A stretch of DNA of 20,016 nucleotides from Sphingomonadales bacterium UBA6174 (GCA_002422945.1 DITW01000008.1:68516-88531); one strand, 5' to 3'. Shown: positions 7,384-16,415, counted from the first letter of the stretch. Notes: generated by a model not told the origin, from the letters alone. Numbers and translations: made by a program.

Positions 7384-8634
7384 TCAACTGACGGCCTGTC
7401 CCTTGATGCCATTCACCATGGCATCCATCGGGCCGCCCTCCGACCATTCGATCAACAACGCCAGCAAGCGCCGCAATGCCTGATCTTGCTCTTCGACCTG
7501 CGCGGTCAGCATGACGATTTGCTGCTGCAACATATGGAAGTCGGTCACGGGAGCCGATGCCGGTGCGGGTGCCGGTGCGGGCGGACGTTCACTTGTCGGG
7601 AACTCTGTCGGAGGCGGAGGCGACGGCGTAATGACCGGCGGAACGACTTGGGCCGTTATCGGCATTTCATCCGGCACAGGGGTTGACGCCATTTCCGGGA
7701 CCAACATAGCCGCGACTGGCGCTTGTGCGGGGGCAGTTGCATAAGGCGGCGACGCGACAGTTTCATGCCGATGCGGTTCCGGCATATCCGGCATATAAGG
7801 CATTTGCTCAGATTCGGCAGTCTCGTCCGCGCGAATATCCGCAATGACCAATTCGACATCATCCGCCGCAATCACCGAAAGCCCGTCCAGCGCGCCATGC
7901 AGCAGCACTCGGCTCATCAACGTATTGATCTTGCGTGGCAGGCCATTGGTATAGCGATAGACGGACCAATAGCCATCACTGGTAATCGCCGGATTGCCGC
8001 TCCATCCACCGCGCATCATCCGGTGGCGGATATAGGGTTCCACCTCCTCCGGGTTCATCGGGCCAAGATGGTGGCTCGCGATCACACGCTGGCGCAATTG
8101 CTCCAGTTCCGGCGCATAATTAAGACGCGCCCTGAACTCCGGCTGGCCGAGCAGGAATATCTGCAACAGGCATTTTTCGCCCAATTTAAAATTGGAAAGC
8201 ATCCGCAATTCTTCAAGCGCCGAAGAATTGAGGTTCTGCGCCTCGTCGACAATCAATAGGCTGCGCCGGCCTGACAAGGCGACATCGATCAGATGACGTT
8301 CGATCCGACCCAATATATCGCCCTTGGCCAGACCTTCGGTCGGCACGCCGATTTGCTGCGCGGTCATGCGTAGCATGTCCTCAGCCCCAAGCTGGGATGA
8401 CAAGATCTGCGCCACCTCGATATGCACCCGATCGATCGTGGACATCAAATGCCCGACCAATGTCGTCTTGCCTGCGCCGACATCGCCGGTAATCACGATG
8501 AAGCCCTCGCCTTGGCCTAGGCCATAGGAAAGATAGGCCAATGCCTTGCGATGGGTCTGGCTATCGAAATAAAATTCGGGGTCTGGCGTCAGTTGAAAGG
8601 GACGCGCCGAAAATCCATAATATTCTGTATACAT
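7384..8634 (-). CDS. ExeA/GspA-like AAA ATPase, XrtA/PEP-CTERM locus
   Basis: From ATG 8634 the product has 416 residues. It begins MYTEYYGFSARPFQLTPDPEFYF, the opening of ExeA-type ATPases, then Walker A GDVGAGKT near residue 50 and Walker B LLIVDEAQNL near 130. The AAA core ends at about residue 280 (TIGR03015 type). The rest is a tail rich in Pro and Ala with a short predicted coiled coil (LQQQIVMLTAQVEEQDQALR) near the end. It probably drives assembly of the secretion or polysaccharide machinery at the inner membrane. The frame is open further upstream to 8739, but that part overlaps the beta-barrel gene; the start at 8634 follows a GGGAAGAG element and a 22-base gap. It is probably co-transcribed with the gene before it. 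Confidence 0.9.
   Translation of the reverse strand: MYTEYYGFSARPFQLTPDPEFYFDSQTHRKALAYLSYGLGQGEGFIVITGDVGAGKTTLVGHLMSTIDRVHIEVAQILSSQLGAEDMLRMTAQQIGVPTEGLAKGDILGRIERHLIDVALSGRRSLLIVDEAQNLNSSALEELRMLSNFKLGEKCLLQIFLLGQPEFRARLNYAPELEQLRQRVIASHHLGPMNPEEVEPYIRHRMMRGGWSGNPAITSDGYWSVYRYTNGLPRKINTLMSRVLLHGALDGLSVIAADDVELVIADIRADETAESEQMPYMPDMPEPHRHETVASPPYATAPAQAPVAAMLVPEMASTPVPDEMPITAQVVPPVITPSPPPPTEFPTSERPPAPAPAPASAPVTDFHMLQQQIVMLTAQVEEQDQALRRLLALLIEWSEGGPMDAMVNGIKGQAVS
7559..7582 (-). repeat. Two 12-base tandem repeats in the ATPase tail
   Basis: GCCGGTGCGGGT occurs twice in a row on the plus strand, the last base of the second copy being changed. On the coding strand it encodes part of the alternating Ala-Pro tail of the ATPase. 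It is simple low-complexity coding DNA. Confidence 0.6.
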
Positions 8635-8656
8635 AAGGTGATCTCTTCCCGTCAGG

Positions 8657-10252
8657 TCAGAAGTTGTAACGCATGCCGACCAACGCGGATGCGGTCGAGA
8701 ATGTGTCGCCAGATTTCTGATGCGATGTGGAATAGCCAAGCGAAGTGACGCCAGACAGGCGTTGGGTGATGGCCCGATTATAGGACATGTTTGCCCCGAA
8801 ATTCGTCTGTTTGAACGCGCGTCCGATCAGCGGATTGGATGTCCCGCCATATAAATCGGCGCTGATCGAGCCGCTCTCACCCATTTTTCGGGCGATATTG
8901 GCCTGCGCCCAATAATCATGCCGGCTACGGCGATAAATGCCGAATGGGTCCAATTCCTTAGGGACAAGATATTGGCGTCTGCTCAGGCCAATACCAAAAC
9001 CGCCGCTCCATTTCCCCTGTTCGCCGTTCAACGACAAGCTCGCGCGACGGCTATAGCTGTTATAAGGGGAAATCTGCGACAGTGCATCACCCAGACAGCC
9101 TCCCCCATCCCCGCCAGCGGCAAAGCTGCACCCGCTGAAATCACGCGCGATCGGATTGTTGGCGGCACGGAAATTATTAGGAATCCTGCCAAGGCTGTTA
9201 TTCAGGCCTCGTCCGAAACTATCCAGACCGCTGGACACGATGGCACGCAAGCCGATGCTCGCGCTCATCTGGTAATTCAGCGATCCATTGATCGCAGTCC
9301 TGCCATCGTTCTTGCCATAGGTCATTTCCAGTGCAAGCCGAGGGCTTGGCTTCCAGGAAAACCCGGCGTCATAGCTCAGGCCATTATAATCATAGCTCAG
9401 CAACCTCGGCGACGTCGGATCGACGATGTAACGCCCCTTGGGGTCCACAAGCGCGCGGCCCGCCCCATCGAATAACACCCGGCGTTCGCCGACCTCGACA
9501 TCTTCATAGCCAATGGACCCTTTAAGCGCGAAGGTAGAATTCAACGGGACCAACACCTCCGCCCGGACATCGCTGTTCACCGACCTTTGATCGAGCCAAT
9601 TGGTATCTTCGCGATCCATATTGCCCGACACGGTCCAGCCGAATGGCAAGTCCCCCGGTTGCATCCCGACCGATGCCTGCACCACATGGCGCAGCGATTG
9701 ATCATAGCCATCGGCAGGCAAGACCCTGCCTGCGTCCGTCACCTCATCCGGATCGTCCACATTGACATAGCCGAGATGATAAGACGCATTGAGATCAAGC
9801 ATGCCCGCACGCGTTTGGAACGTGGGACCGGCATCGATGCTATACACCTGATTGCTGCTGTTCCTGCTGCCAATGCCGTTGCGCAGGTCGTTCCTTGCCT
9901 GCGTCGCCAAGGCGCTGACATCGACCTTCAGATTGTCGCTCAGCCGATATGCACCACGGGCAATGCCATTATGATTCTCGCCGCCATTGGTTTTGCCATT
10001 TGAAGGGATGCGGCGTTCATAGCGATAGCTCGCTTGCCCCTGCGTGCGATAACCGTCAAAAGTCACATCGCCACCGGCAGAAACCTCGCTATAGGTCAGT
10101 ATCTCGGTTCCGCCCGCGCGCTCAGCATCCAAAACCTGACCGACTTCGAGATAAGCCTTCACATCGCGCCGCGCCGCGGCTGGCCCATTGGGCATGAAGG
10201 TAATGAGGACCATCGCCCCCAAAGACATCAGCAGCGGTTTACGCACACGCAT
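8657..10252 (-). CDS. Outer-membrane beta-barrel protein, PEP-CTERM system-associated (TIGR03016-like)
   Basis: From ATG 10252 the 531-residue product begins MRVRKPLLMSLGAMVLITFMP, a signal peptide with likely cleavage after the AAA near residue 26. The body consists of alternating short strands rich in Tyr, Ser, Gly and Asn with repeats such as LSYDYNGLSYDAGFSWKPS, typical of a large beta-barrel, and it ends in a terminal Phe (MRYNF), the usual outer-membrane insertion signal. It fits the exosortase-associated outer-membrane family and may be the outer-membrane channel or anchor for the polysaccharide. GTG 10261 and ATG 10258 also exist, but AAGG at 10261-10264 lies eight bases before ATG 10252 and would be too close to the others. 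The kinase gene ends 14 bases upstream. Confidence 0.85.
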   Translation of the reverse strand: MRVRKPLLMSLGAMVLITFMPNGPAAARRDVKAYLEVGQVLDAERAGGTEILTYSEVSAGGDVTFDGYRTQGQASYRYERRIPSNGKTNGGENHNGIARGAYRLSDNLKVDVSALATQARNDLRNGIGSRNSSNQVYSIDAGPTFQTRAGMLDLNASYHLGYVNVDDPDEVTDAGRVLPADGYDQSLRHVVQASVGMQPGDLPFGWTVSGNMDREDTNWLDQRSVNSDVRAEVLVPLNSTFALKGSIGYEDVEVGERRVLFDGAGRALVDPKGRYIVDPTSPRLLSYDYNGLSYDAGFSWKPSPRLALEMTYGKNDGRTAINGSLNYQMSASIGLRAIVSSGLDSFGRGLNNSLGRIPNNFRAANNPIARDFSGCSFAAGGDGGGCLGDALSQISPYNSYSRRASLSLNGEQGKWSGGFGIGLSRRQYLVPKELDPFGIYRRSRHDYWAQANIARKMGESGSISADLYGGTSNPLIGRAFKQTNFGANMSYNRAITQRLSGVTSLGYSTSHQKSGDTFSTASALVGMRYNF

Positions 10253-10266
10253 ACACATCACCTTAG

Positions 10267-11259
10267 TTACGCCCCATAACCATATTCTTTGCCGACCCGT
10301 CGGCTAAAAGAGGAGAAAGTCACGCCATTGAGCAGTAAATGAATGTTGGAACATGTTTTCAGCATTTCCAACGCTTCCTGAATTTCCGTCTCGACGGTCT
10401 TGTCGGCGCGGACAATCAGCAAGACCTGTCCCACATGTTTTGCCATCACCGATGCAGTGGAAACATATAAAGCAGGCGCGCTATCGCAGATCACGATGCG
10501 ATTGGGCTTGCCCGCGATCAGACGCGCAAACAATTCTTCCGCCCGACGCGAGGTCAGCAATTCCGTGGCGCCATGGCTGAGCCGCCCCGCTGGCAGCACC
10601 TGCAAATTCGGGATATCGGTCTGAATGATGCAATCTTCTAACCGAATGGCAGGATCGACCAGCGCATCAATCAGGCCCGCGCCGCCTGAAAGGCCCAGCG
10701 TGGTCAGCACCTCCGGCTTGGCGCAATCACCATCCACGAGCAAGACATCGAGATCCTGCTCACCCGCCATCGATAAGGCGAGGTTGACGGCGCAAAATGT
10801 CTTGCCCTCATCCGGTTGAGCCGAGCAGATGAGGATCACCCGCGCACGCGGATTATCCTCCGTTACCGCGTCCAACAATTGCCGCTTCACGCGCCGGAAC
10901 TCTTCGGCCAGGCCCGTCACCGGCGCATCATAGCGCAAATAGCCTTTTTGCTTTAAATCCGCATGGTTCACCTGTCCGCTGCGCGTGGGCGCGCCGATCG
11001 GTATCGCAGCTTTTGGTGGTTGCGGTGCCTGTTCACGCGCCTGTTCATCCATCTGCGCATTGGCAGCGAGCGCCGCCGCGACCTTTGCATCATATGCCGC
11101 CTGAAGCGGATCATATGGCTTTACAGGCGTATCAAAGCGGGGCGACAGATTGAGACGCGCCGACGCGCGTTCCAGCAGCGACCATCTGCGCCTTGGTGCT
11201 TGCGGCTTACCATTTTGCAGACGATCATGCTGCCGTCGATTATTCTGCTGAAGGTCCAT
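10267..11259 (-). CDS. Tyrosine autokinase, CpsD/CapB type, XrtA-associated
   Basis: The 330-residue cytoplasmic protein is a bacterial tyrosine kinase of the CpsD/BY-kinase group (TIGR03018 type). After about 105 polar residues come EEFRRVKRQLL, the Walker A motif SAQPDEGKT near residue 150 and Walker A-prime VLLVDGDCAKP near 177. It would act with the Wzz-like protein encoded just upstream to control chain length and export. The C-terminus is short, EYGYGA, with only two tyrosines where many relatives have a longer cluster. ATG 11259 is chosen because GGGAGAG lies six bases before it; ATG 11274, overlapping the Wzz stop as TGATG, and GTG 11277 are alternatives adding five or six residues. 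Confidence 0.9.
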   Translation of the reverse strand: MDLQQNNRRQHDRLQNGKPQAPRRRWSLLERASARLNLSPRFDTPVKPYDPLQAAYDAKVAAALAANAQMDEQAREQAPQPPKAAIPIGAPTRSGQVNHADLKQKGYLRYDAPVTGLAEEFRRVKRQLLDAVTEDNPRARVILICSAQPDEGKTFCAVNLALSMAGEQDLDVLLVDGDCAKPEVLTTLGLSGGAGLIDALVDPAIRLEDCIIQTDIPNLQVLPAGRLSHGATELLTSRRAEELFARLIAGKPNRIVICDSAPALYVSTASVMAKHVGQVLLIVRADKTVETEIQEALEMLKTCSNIHLLLNGVTFSSFSRRVGKEYGYGA

Positions 11260-11273
11260 TTTGTTCTCTCCCA

Positions 11274-12776
11274 TCACGCCACAGTGCCGCGCTGGATAAA
11301 TTCAACAGCCATCAACACGATAAAACAGGCGAAAAGGCCCAGCAGCATGCCCTTGAACAATTTGGCATGGCGACGCTGGCGGGCCGTATCGCTCAACGTC
11401 GCGACATGGCTGATCGCCCCCAGCACATTCATGCCGCTCGATTTCTGCAGCACCGGAATATTTGAATAGGTGCGATGGATTTGCCCGGCGACGACTGCCG
11501 CCGCCACGCCTGCGCCCAAAGCTATCACCAGCACCGCAAACAGCAGCAAAGGACGATTGGGCGCATCCGGCGTGCGTGGATAGGTGGGCGGATCGATCAC
11601 GCGAAATTTGACAGAGTCCGTCTGGCTCTCGACATCGCTTCGCAAGCGAATTTCCTCGCGATCTTTCAGCAGCTTGTCATATTGATCTTTCATCACATCA
11701 TAGTCGCGGTTCATCTGTGCCTGTTGCGCGGTGATGTTCGGCGCGGCAGCGCTGCGGCTGGAAAGGGAGTTGACCTCCGCCATTAACGCCGCCCTGCGCA
11801 CGCGCAACCCGGCCACGGTCGCCTGACGTTCAGCGTAAATGGCGCGCAGCGATGCATAAGCGGGGTTACCGACAACTGCGCCACCGCCCGCGCTTTTAAA
11901 AGCGGCACGCGCAGCTGCCAATTGCTTGCGCAAGGCCTTCATATCGGGATGGCTCTCGGTCCAGCCTTTGGATTGTGCTTCCACGATCTCGGACTCCAAT
12001 TGCCCCAACCGACCATCGCCACCCATGACGCTCCCCGACGGGGTCAGCGCAATTTGGCTTTGCGCGGCGACAAGGGCGCTCTGCGCTGAAATCAGATTCT
12101 GATCGACATTGGCCAGTTCGGCGCGGGCCTGATCCAGCCGCTGACCACCAACACCCGCGACCGGCAACAGCCCGGCATAACGCTGCTCGAAATCGGCCTT
12201 TGCCTGCTCAGCCGTTTGCAATTCTTTTTCCCGGCGCGCCAATTGCTCGTCGAAAAATCGCAATGTCTGGTCGGTTTCGTCACGATTGCCGGCAAGATTG
12301 TCGGCCACGAAAATATCGAGCAATTTCTGATTGATCTCTTGGGCCAAACGCGCATTTTCTCGTTCGGACAAGCCGCGCCGTGCAGACCGTGCTGTGATCT
12401 TGAACAGGTTTTGAACGGACTTTACCGATAGATCATCGCGCAATTCCTCGACCATCAGCGCCATATCTGCCGGTGTGCGTACTTCCGAGGCCAGTCGCGT
12501 GCCGCGCACCACTTTTTCAAGGCTGACGCTGGAAATCAGGGTTTGCTTGACCCGTTCAATCTCCTGTGCGCGCTCGGCTGGCACCACCCCGATCTTGCCG
12601 GGAAGCAGCGACTGCATTTCCACAGAAATTTGCGATTCAGATGCATAACCATTGGGAATCAATGATATTATAAGCCAACCAATAATCGCCACGGCCCAGG
12701 CGATAAGCAGCGCAGGCCAACGCTTGCGCCATGCCACATGGATAATCAATCGTAGTTCGTCGTAAATGCCGGTCAT
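11274..12776 (-). CDS. Wzz-like polysaccharide chain-length determinant, XrtA-associated
   Basis: The 500-residue inner-membrane protein begins MTGIYDELRLIIHVAWRKRWPAL, with a first membrane helix at about residues 21-42. A long periplasmic region follows with coiled-coil sequence (REKELQTAEQAKADFEQRY), and two further hydrophobic segments lie near the C-terminus, after the proline-rich PPTYPRTPDAPNRP that is typical of the Wzz family. This matches the exosortase-linked chain-length family (TIGR03007 by memory). It would set polymer length together with the kinase encoded next. The frame extends to 12854 but overlaps the export gene; ATG 12776 starts the recognised domain and has GGAG about ten bases upstream. 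Confidence 0.92.
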   Translation of the reverse strand: MTGIYDELRLIIHVAWRKRWPALLIAWAVAIIGWLIISLIPNGYASESQISVEMQSLLPGKIGVVPAERAQEIERVKQTLISSVSLEKVVRGTRLASEVRTPADMALMVEELRDDLSVKSVQNLFKITARSARRGLSERENARLAQEINQKLLDIFVADNLAGNRDETDQTLRFFDEQLARREKELQTAEQAKADFEQRYAGLLPVAGVGGQRLDQARAELANVDQNLISAQSALVAAQSQIALTPSGSVMGGDGRLGQLESEIVEAQSKGWTESHPDMKALRKQLAAARAAFKSAGGGAVVGNPAYASLRAIYAERQATVAGLRVRRAALMAEVNSLSSRSAAAPNITAQQAQMNRDYDVMKDQYDKLLKDREEIRLRSDVESQTDSVKFRVIDPPTYPRTPDAPNRPLLLFAVLVIALGAGVAAAVVAGQIHRTYSNIPVLQKSSGMNVLGAISHVATLSDTARQRRHAKLFKGMLLGLFACFIVLMAVEFIQRGTVA

Positions 12777-12822
12777 CGAGTCAGGCGCTCCGTCATTCGG
12801 TGCAAGGGGCCAATCATGTCGA

Positions 12823-13476
12823 TCAGAACATGCTTTCAGGGATGATGATGACATCGCCCGGCGCCAATTTCACATTGGCGCGGCTGTCCCCTCGTTTCAG
12901 CAGGTCGGCAATGCGTACTTTATATTCTTTTTGCTGGCCGCTCTTGCGGTCGAACCGGACGAGCCGCGCCCGATTGCCCGCCGCATATTCCGAAATACCG
13001 CCCACCGCGATCATCGCATCCAGCAGCGTCATATTCACGCGATACGGCAAGGATGCAGGTTTTTCCGTTGCACCCACGATGCGAATTTGCTGAGAAAATG
13101 TGCCGGAAAACTGTTCAACAATAACCGAAACCAGCGGGTCTTTGATATATTGCGCCAGCATGATCTTCATATCGTCTGCCAGCATGGCAGAGGTCTTGCC
13201 CACCGCTGGCATATCGGCAATCAACGGTGTCGTGATGCGGCCATCGGGCCGCACCTGCACTTTTGCGCCGAGTTCCGGATTGCGCCAGATGAAGATCGTC
13301 AATTGATCGAGCGGGCCGATGACATATTCATCGCCCGGCCCTTCGTCCCGCTGCACAAATGCCGCAGAAGGGAGCCTGTCCGATGAATGACCGCCGATCG
13401 TCATCCCGCAGCCGGTGAGGGCCATCGCCGCCAAACAAAGGCTGCACGCCATTTTTGACCGATTGGTCCAACGCAT
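12823..13476 (-). CDS. Polysaccharide export lipoprotein (Wza-like), XrtA-associated
   Basis: The 217-residue product has a lipoprotein signal: a basic N-terminus, a hydrophobic stretch and the lipobox ALTGC with the lipid-carrying Cys at residue 23. A Poly_export domain follows from about residue 45 (GDEYVIGPLDQLTIFIWRNPEL), then an SLBB domain from about 130 (IRIVGATEKPASLPYR). It is expected in the outer membrane as the export channel component for the exopolysaccharide (TIGR03027 type). ATG 13476 is chosen over the longer frame starting at 13530 because CGGAG stands eight bases before it and the lipobox is then at the normal distance. It is the first gene after the 139-base gap, so a promoter probably lies just upstream. 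Confidence 0.92.
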   Translation of the reverse strand: MRWTNRSKMACSLCLAAMALTGCGMTIGGHSSDRLPSAAFVQRDEGPGDEYVIGPLDQLTIFIWRNPELGAKVQVRPDGRITTPLIADMPAVGKTSAMLADDMKIMLAQYIKDPLVSVIVEQFSGTFSQQIRIVGATEKPASLPYRVNMTLLDAMIAVGGISEYAAGNRARLVRFDRKSGQQKEYKVRIADLLKRGDSRANVKLAPGDVIIIPESMF

Positions 13477-13615
13477 AAGCAAAACTCCGCAACACAACAA
13501 ACGCAAACATGACACCCGACCCGCAAACACAAGCGGACACGGATATGATTACAATCTTTTTACCTCAAATAGGTGAAGATTCTATTAGGCTATGACAATC
13601 GCTCGAAAAATCGCC
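13477..13615 (-). promoter_or_regulatory. Probable promoter region of the export-to-amidotransferase operon
   Basis: This is the longest gap inside the locus and is AT-rich compared with its neighbours. On the minus strand a possible sigma-70 pair is TTGAGG and TATCCG with 17 bases between them, a weak match. The first box overlaps a stem-loop described separately. The CGGAG ribosome site of the export gene is at its downstream end. The position before the first of ten co-directional genes is the main argument. Confidence 0.4.
13553..13581. promoter_or_regulatory. Interrupted palindrome, possible operator or weak terminator
   Basis: AATCTT (13553-13558) and AAGATT (13576-13581) are complementary, and inside them ACCT (13562-13565) pairs with AGGT (13571-13574) around CAAAT. 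The two stems are separated by TTT on one side and G on the other. There is no T run on the minus strand after it, so a terminator for the decarboxylase gene is unlikely; a protein binding site is more plausible. Confidence 0.35.
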
Positions 13616-14848
13616 TCACACCCCCACCAGCAATTCCTCGGCGGGTCCATGACCCAGAAACGCCATCGGGCTTGCCGAAGCGCCATAAGCCCCAGCAAGG
13701 AAGATCGCGACCACATCCCCCGGTTCCGCATGCGGCAGGCCGATTTTGTCGCCCAGACGATCCAGCGGTGTGCATAGGCACCCGACGACCGATACTTCCT
13801 CATCCCCCGGCGCATCCATCGCACTGGCAATGGCCAAAGGATAATTGCGCCGCACTACCGTGCCGAAATTGCCACTCGCGGCTAATTGGTGCTGCAAACC
13901 GCCATCCACCACGAGAAACTCCTCTTGATGGCTGATCTTACGATCCAAGATCCGCGTCAGATACACGCCGCATTCTCCGACCAGCCAACGGCCAAGCTCG
14001 ATATGGAAATGGGTGTCGCGCAATATCGCTGGCCGTGCCGCCAATGTGGTGTTGAGCGCTGCGCCAATGCGGCCAATATCGACAGGCGTATCGCCGGGGA
14101 AATAGGGGATGCCGAACCCACCGCCCAGATTGACGCTTGGCGGCGATACGCCTGCCTGCGCAGCCAAATCCGCGGCCAATGCCACCGTCGCCTGTTGGGT
14201 CGCGATCAACGCATCCGTGTCCAGCGCCTGCGAGCCTGCAAAAATATGGAAACCCTGCCAATCCGCGCCCGCATCTACCAAATGGCGCACCAACGCTGGC
14301 ACGCGCTCGGCATCCACGCCGAACGGCTTGGCCCCGCCGCCCATCCGCATCCCCGAACCCTTGATGTCGAAATCCGGATTGACCCTGACCGCAAGCCGAG
14401 GCCTTACCCCCAACCGCGCAGCGATGGACAATGCCCGCGATGCCTCGCTCTCCGATTCCAGATTAATGGTGACGCCCGAACTAATAGCGGCATCCAACGC
14501 CGCATCGCGCTTGCCCGGCCCGGCAAAGCTGATCCGTTCCGGTGCAGCCCCTGCTGCCAAGACGCGCTCCAGTTCTCCGCCAGATGCGACGTCAAAGGCA
14601 TCTACCTCCGCCACCATCGCCCGGATCAATGCGGGCAAAGGATTGGCCTTCACCGCATAATGTAAAAACACCTGCGGCGGCATGGCCGCGCGAAAAGCCG
14701 CAACCTTTTGCCGCACCACGCCCATGTCATAGATAAAGGCAGGGGTTGTTTCGACCTGCTCCAGCCAATGCGAAAAAGGCTGGCCAGCAAGAACAAGCTG
14801 CCCTTCCCGCACTTCGAAATAAGGGGGGATCGGCCCCATCGGCTTCAT
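13616..14848 (-). CDS. PLP-dependent decarboxylase (fold III), exosortase A-associated
   Basis: The 410-residue cytoplasmic enzyme belongs to the alanine racemase/ornithine-diaminopimelate decarboxylase fold. The barrel domain contains HYAVKANP, with Lys67 as the likely PLP lysine, and the glycine-rich phosphate loop GGGFGIPYF near residue 245. The C-terminal beta domain carries CLCTPLD, which supplies the active-site Cys and Asp of this family. It matches the exosortase-linked decarboxylase group (TIGR03099 by memory), whose substrate is not established. Its ATG overlaps the stop of the acyl-CoA ligase (ATGA, 14845-14848), so the two are probably made together and may act in sequence on one amino-acid-derived compound. 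Confidence 0.92.
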   Translation of the reverse strand: MKPMGPIPPYFEVREGQLVLAGQPFSHWLEQVETTPAFIYDMGVVRQKVAAFRAAMPPQVFLHYAVKANPLPALIRAMVAEVDAFDVASGGELERVLAAGAAPERISFAGPGKRDAALDAAISSGVTINLESESEASRALSIAARLGVRPRLAVRVNPDFDIKGSGMRMGGGAKPFGVDAERVPALVRHLVDAGADWQGFHIFAGSQALDTDALIATQQATVALAADLAAQAGVSPPSVNLGGGFGIPYFPGDTPVDIGRIGAALNTTLAARPAILRDTHFHIELGRWLVGECGVYLTRILDRKISHQEEFLVVDGGLQHQLAASGNFGTVVRRNYPLAIASAMDAPGDEEVSVVGCLCTPLDRLGDKIGLPHAEPGDVVAIFLAGAYGASASPMAFLGHGPAEELLVGV

Positions 14849-16392
14849 GACATCACCTCATTACGAATCTGAACTCTATCCAGCTTACCATTGGGATTAC
14901 GTGGAAATTTATCACGCCAGATGATCCGCTGCGGCACCATATGGCTCGGCATCTCCCGACGGAACCATCCTATCAATCCTGCCTCATCAGCCTTGCCACC
15001 AACAGGCCGCGCCACCAGCCAGATCGACTGCCCAAGCCGATCATCCGCCACCCCAAAGGCCACCGCCTCGGCCACATGTTTTGATGCAATGGCCGCCTCT
15101 TCAATCTCGGTCGGACTGATCCGGTTGCCGGAGACTTTGATCATCTCATCATCTCGCCCGACAAAGCGCAACAAACCTGCCGCATCACGCACCAGCGTAT
15201 CGCCTGACCACACCGCCATGCCCTGATATGTCATACAGCGTGGCGCAGGCCGAAAACGCTCGGCAGTGCGCGCCTCATCCTGCCAATAGCCCTGCGCCAC
15301 CAATGGCCCGCCATGGACCAATTCACCCGGCTCGCCCACATCTGCCTCATGCCCATCGGGACGAACAATCCGCACTTCGGCAAAGGGAATGGCCTCACCC
15401 ACCGCATCCGGGAACTGATCGACCAGCGCGGGGTCGAGATAGGTCGAACGAAAGGCCTCGGTCAGACCATACATCAAATACAGTTCTGCCATTGGGAAAC
15501 GCGCCCGCATCCGTTGCACAAGCGACACCGGCAGCCGCCCGCCGCTATTCGTCAGGCGGCGCAGCGGCGCAATCGCCTCATCCGGCCAAGGCACTTCATC
15601 CAATTGCACCCATAAGGGCGGAACGCCGGCAAGGGTCGTAATCTCATAACGCGCCACCGCCTTCACCACATCGCGCGGCAATAAATAATCGAACGGCACA
15701 ACCGCGCCGCCAGCAGCCCAAGTCGATAATAATTGGTTCTGCCCATAATCGAACGCCAAGGGCAGGACGCACAACGTCCGGTCATCCGCCCCCAGCTTCA
15801 AATAACGCGCCACGCTGACGGCACCGAGCATCATATTTTGATGGCTCAGCATCACGCCCTTGGGTCGCCCGGTCGAACCGGAGGTATAGAGAATCGCCGC
15901 AAGTGTATCCGGACCATAAGCCGATGGTCCAATCGCACCTGATGCCGCCAACATCTCCGGCCACACCAACGCCTCATCCAGCGTCTTAGCCATGAAACTG
16001 ACGTCATGATCCCGTAGATTGTGCAGCCGCGCCGCGCCTGCGATCAGCAAGCGTGCACCGCTGTCATTCAGGATATAAGCGGCTTGCAGGGCTTTTAGCG
16101 CGGGATTGATCGGCACATGCACCAGCCCTGCACGCGCGCAAGCGAGCGGCATCAGGCAGGTAAATCTGGATTTCGGCCCCCAAGATGCGACCCGATCCCC
16201 CTTGGACAGATTTTGGGCGCGCAGCCATGCCGCCATCTTCCCAACAATCTGATCCAATTCGAAAAAACTGATCAATCCAGCCTTGTCGATCAAGGCAGGC
16301 GCATGTATCTCTCCAGCAAGCGCCAGATGATCAAGCGGCTTGCTCGCCAATTGTTGTAGCTGGAGTCCCACGCTTTCACCGATCCTTAGCAT
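14845..16392 (-). CDS. AMP-forming acyl-CoA ligase, exosortase A-associated
   Basis: The 515-residue protein is an ANL-superfamily adenylating enzyme. The phosphate-binding loop YTSGSTGRPKGV lies at about residues 169-180, YGLTEAF near 300, the hinge region VGRDDEMIKVSGNRISPTEIEE near 415, and the catalytic lysine in NPNGKLD near 505. It fits the XrtA-linked ligase group (TIGR03098 by memory). It would activate a carboxylic acid as an acyl-AMP and pass it to CoA or, more likely here, to the acyl carrier protein encoded divergently at 17463. The start at 16392 has AGGA five bases upstream. It is only 23 bases from the start of the divergent acyltransferase gene. Confidence 0.92.
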   Translation of the reverse strand: MLRIGESVGLQLQQLASKPLDHLALAGEIHAPALIDKAGLISFFELDQIVGKMAAWLRAQNLSKGDRVASWGPKSRFTCLMPLACARAGLVHVPINPALKALQAAYILNDSGARLLIAGAARLHNLRDHDVSFMAKTLDEALVWPEMLAASGAIGPSAYGPDTLAAILYTSGSTGRPKGVMLSHQNMMLGAVSVARYLKLGADDRTLCVLPLAFDYGQNQLLSTWAAGGAVVPFDYLLPRDVVKAVARYEITTLAGVPPLWVQLDEVPWPDEAIAPLRRLTNSGGRLPVSLVQRMRARFPMAELYLMYGLTEAFRSTYLDPALVDQFPDAVGEAIPFAEVRIVRPDGHEADVGEPGELVHGGPLVAQGYWQDEARTAERFRPAPRCMTYQGMAVWSGDTLVRDAAGLLRFVGRDDEMIKVSGNRISPTEIEEAAIASKHVAEAVAFGVADDRLGQSIWLVARPVGGKADEAGLIGWFRREMPSHMVPQRIIWRDKFPRNPNGKLDRVQIRNEVMS

Positions 16393-16415
16393 CCGGGTCC
16401 TATAAAGCTCTTATT
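16393..16415. promoter_or_regulatory. Very short divergent intergenic region
   Basis: Only 23 bases separate the start codons of two divergent genes, so at least one promoter must lie inside the opposing coding region. The plus strand has TATAAA at 16401-16406, nine bases before the ATG at 16416; if used as a -10 box the plus transcript would have almost no leader. The minus strand has CATAAT at 16413-16418 as a -10 candidate. No good -35 box is seen for either. Confidence 0.35.

Noticed and set aside
7559..7582. Tandem repeat as part of a CRISPR or mobile element
   Set aside because: It has only two 12-base copies without spacers and encodes the Ala-Pro tail of the ATPase in frame.
8635..8739. 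N-terminal extension of the ATPase to 8739
   Set aside because: The 35 additional residues overlap the beta-barrel gene and lie outside the family domain, which begins MYTEYYGF at 8634 after a ribosome site.
13503..13517. Possible sigma-54 promoter before the export gene (GG, ten bases, GC on the minus strand)
   Set aside because: Only the GG and TTGC positions match; the CAC part of the -24 box does not, and the transcript start would fall on the ribosome site.
13886..14665. Plus-strand open frame of 259 codons opposite the decarboxylase
   Set aside because: Composition rich in Arg, His, Cys and Gln is typical of antisense shadow frames, and the minus-strand decarboxylase has all family motifs.
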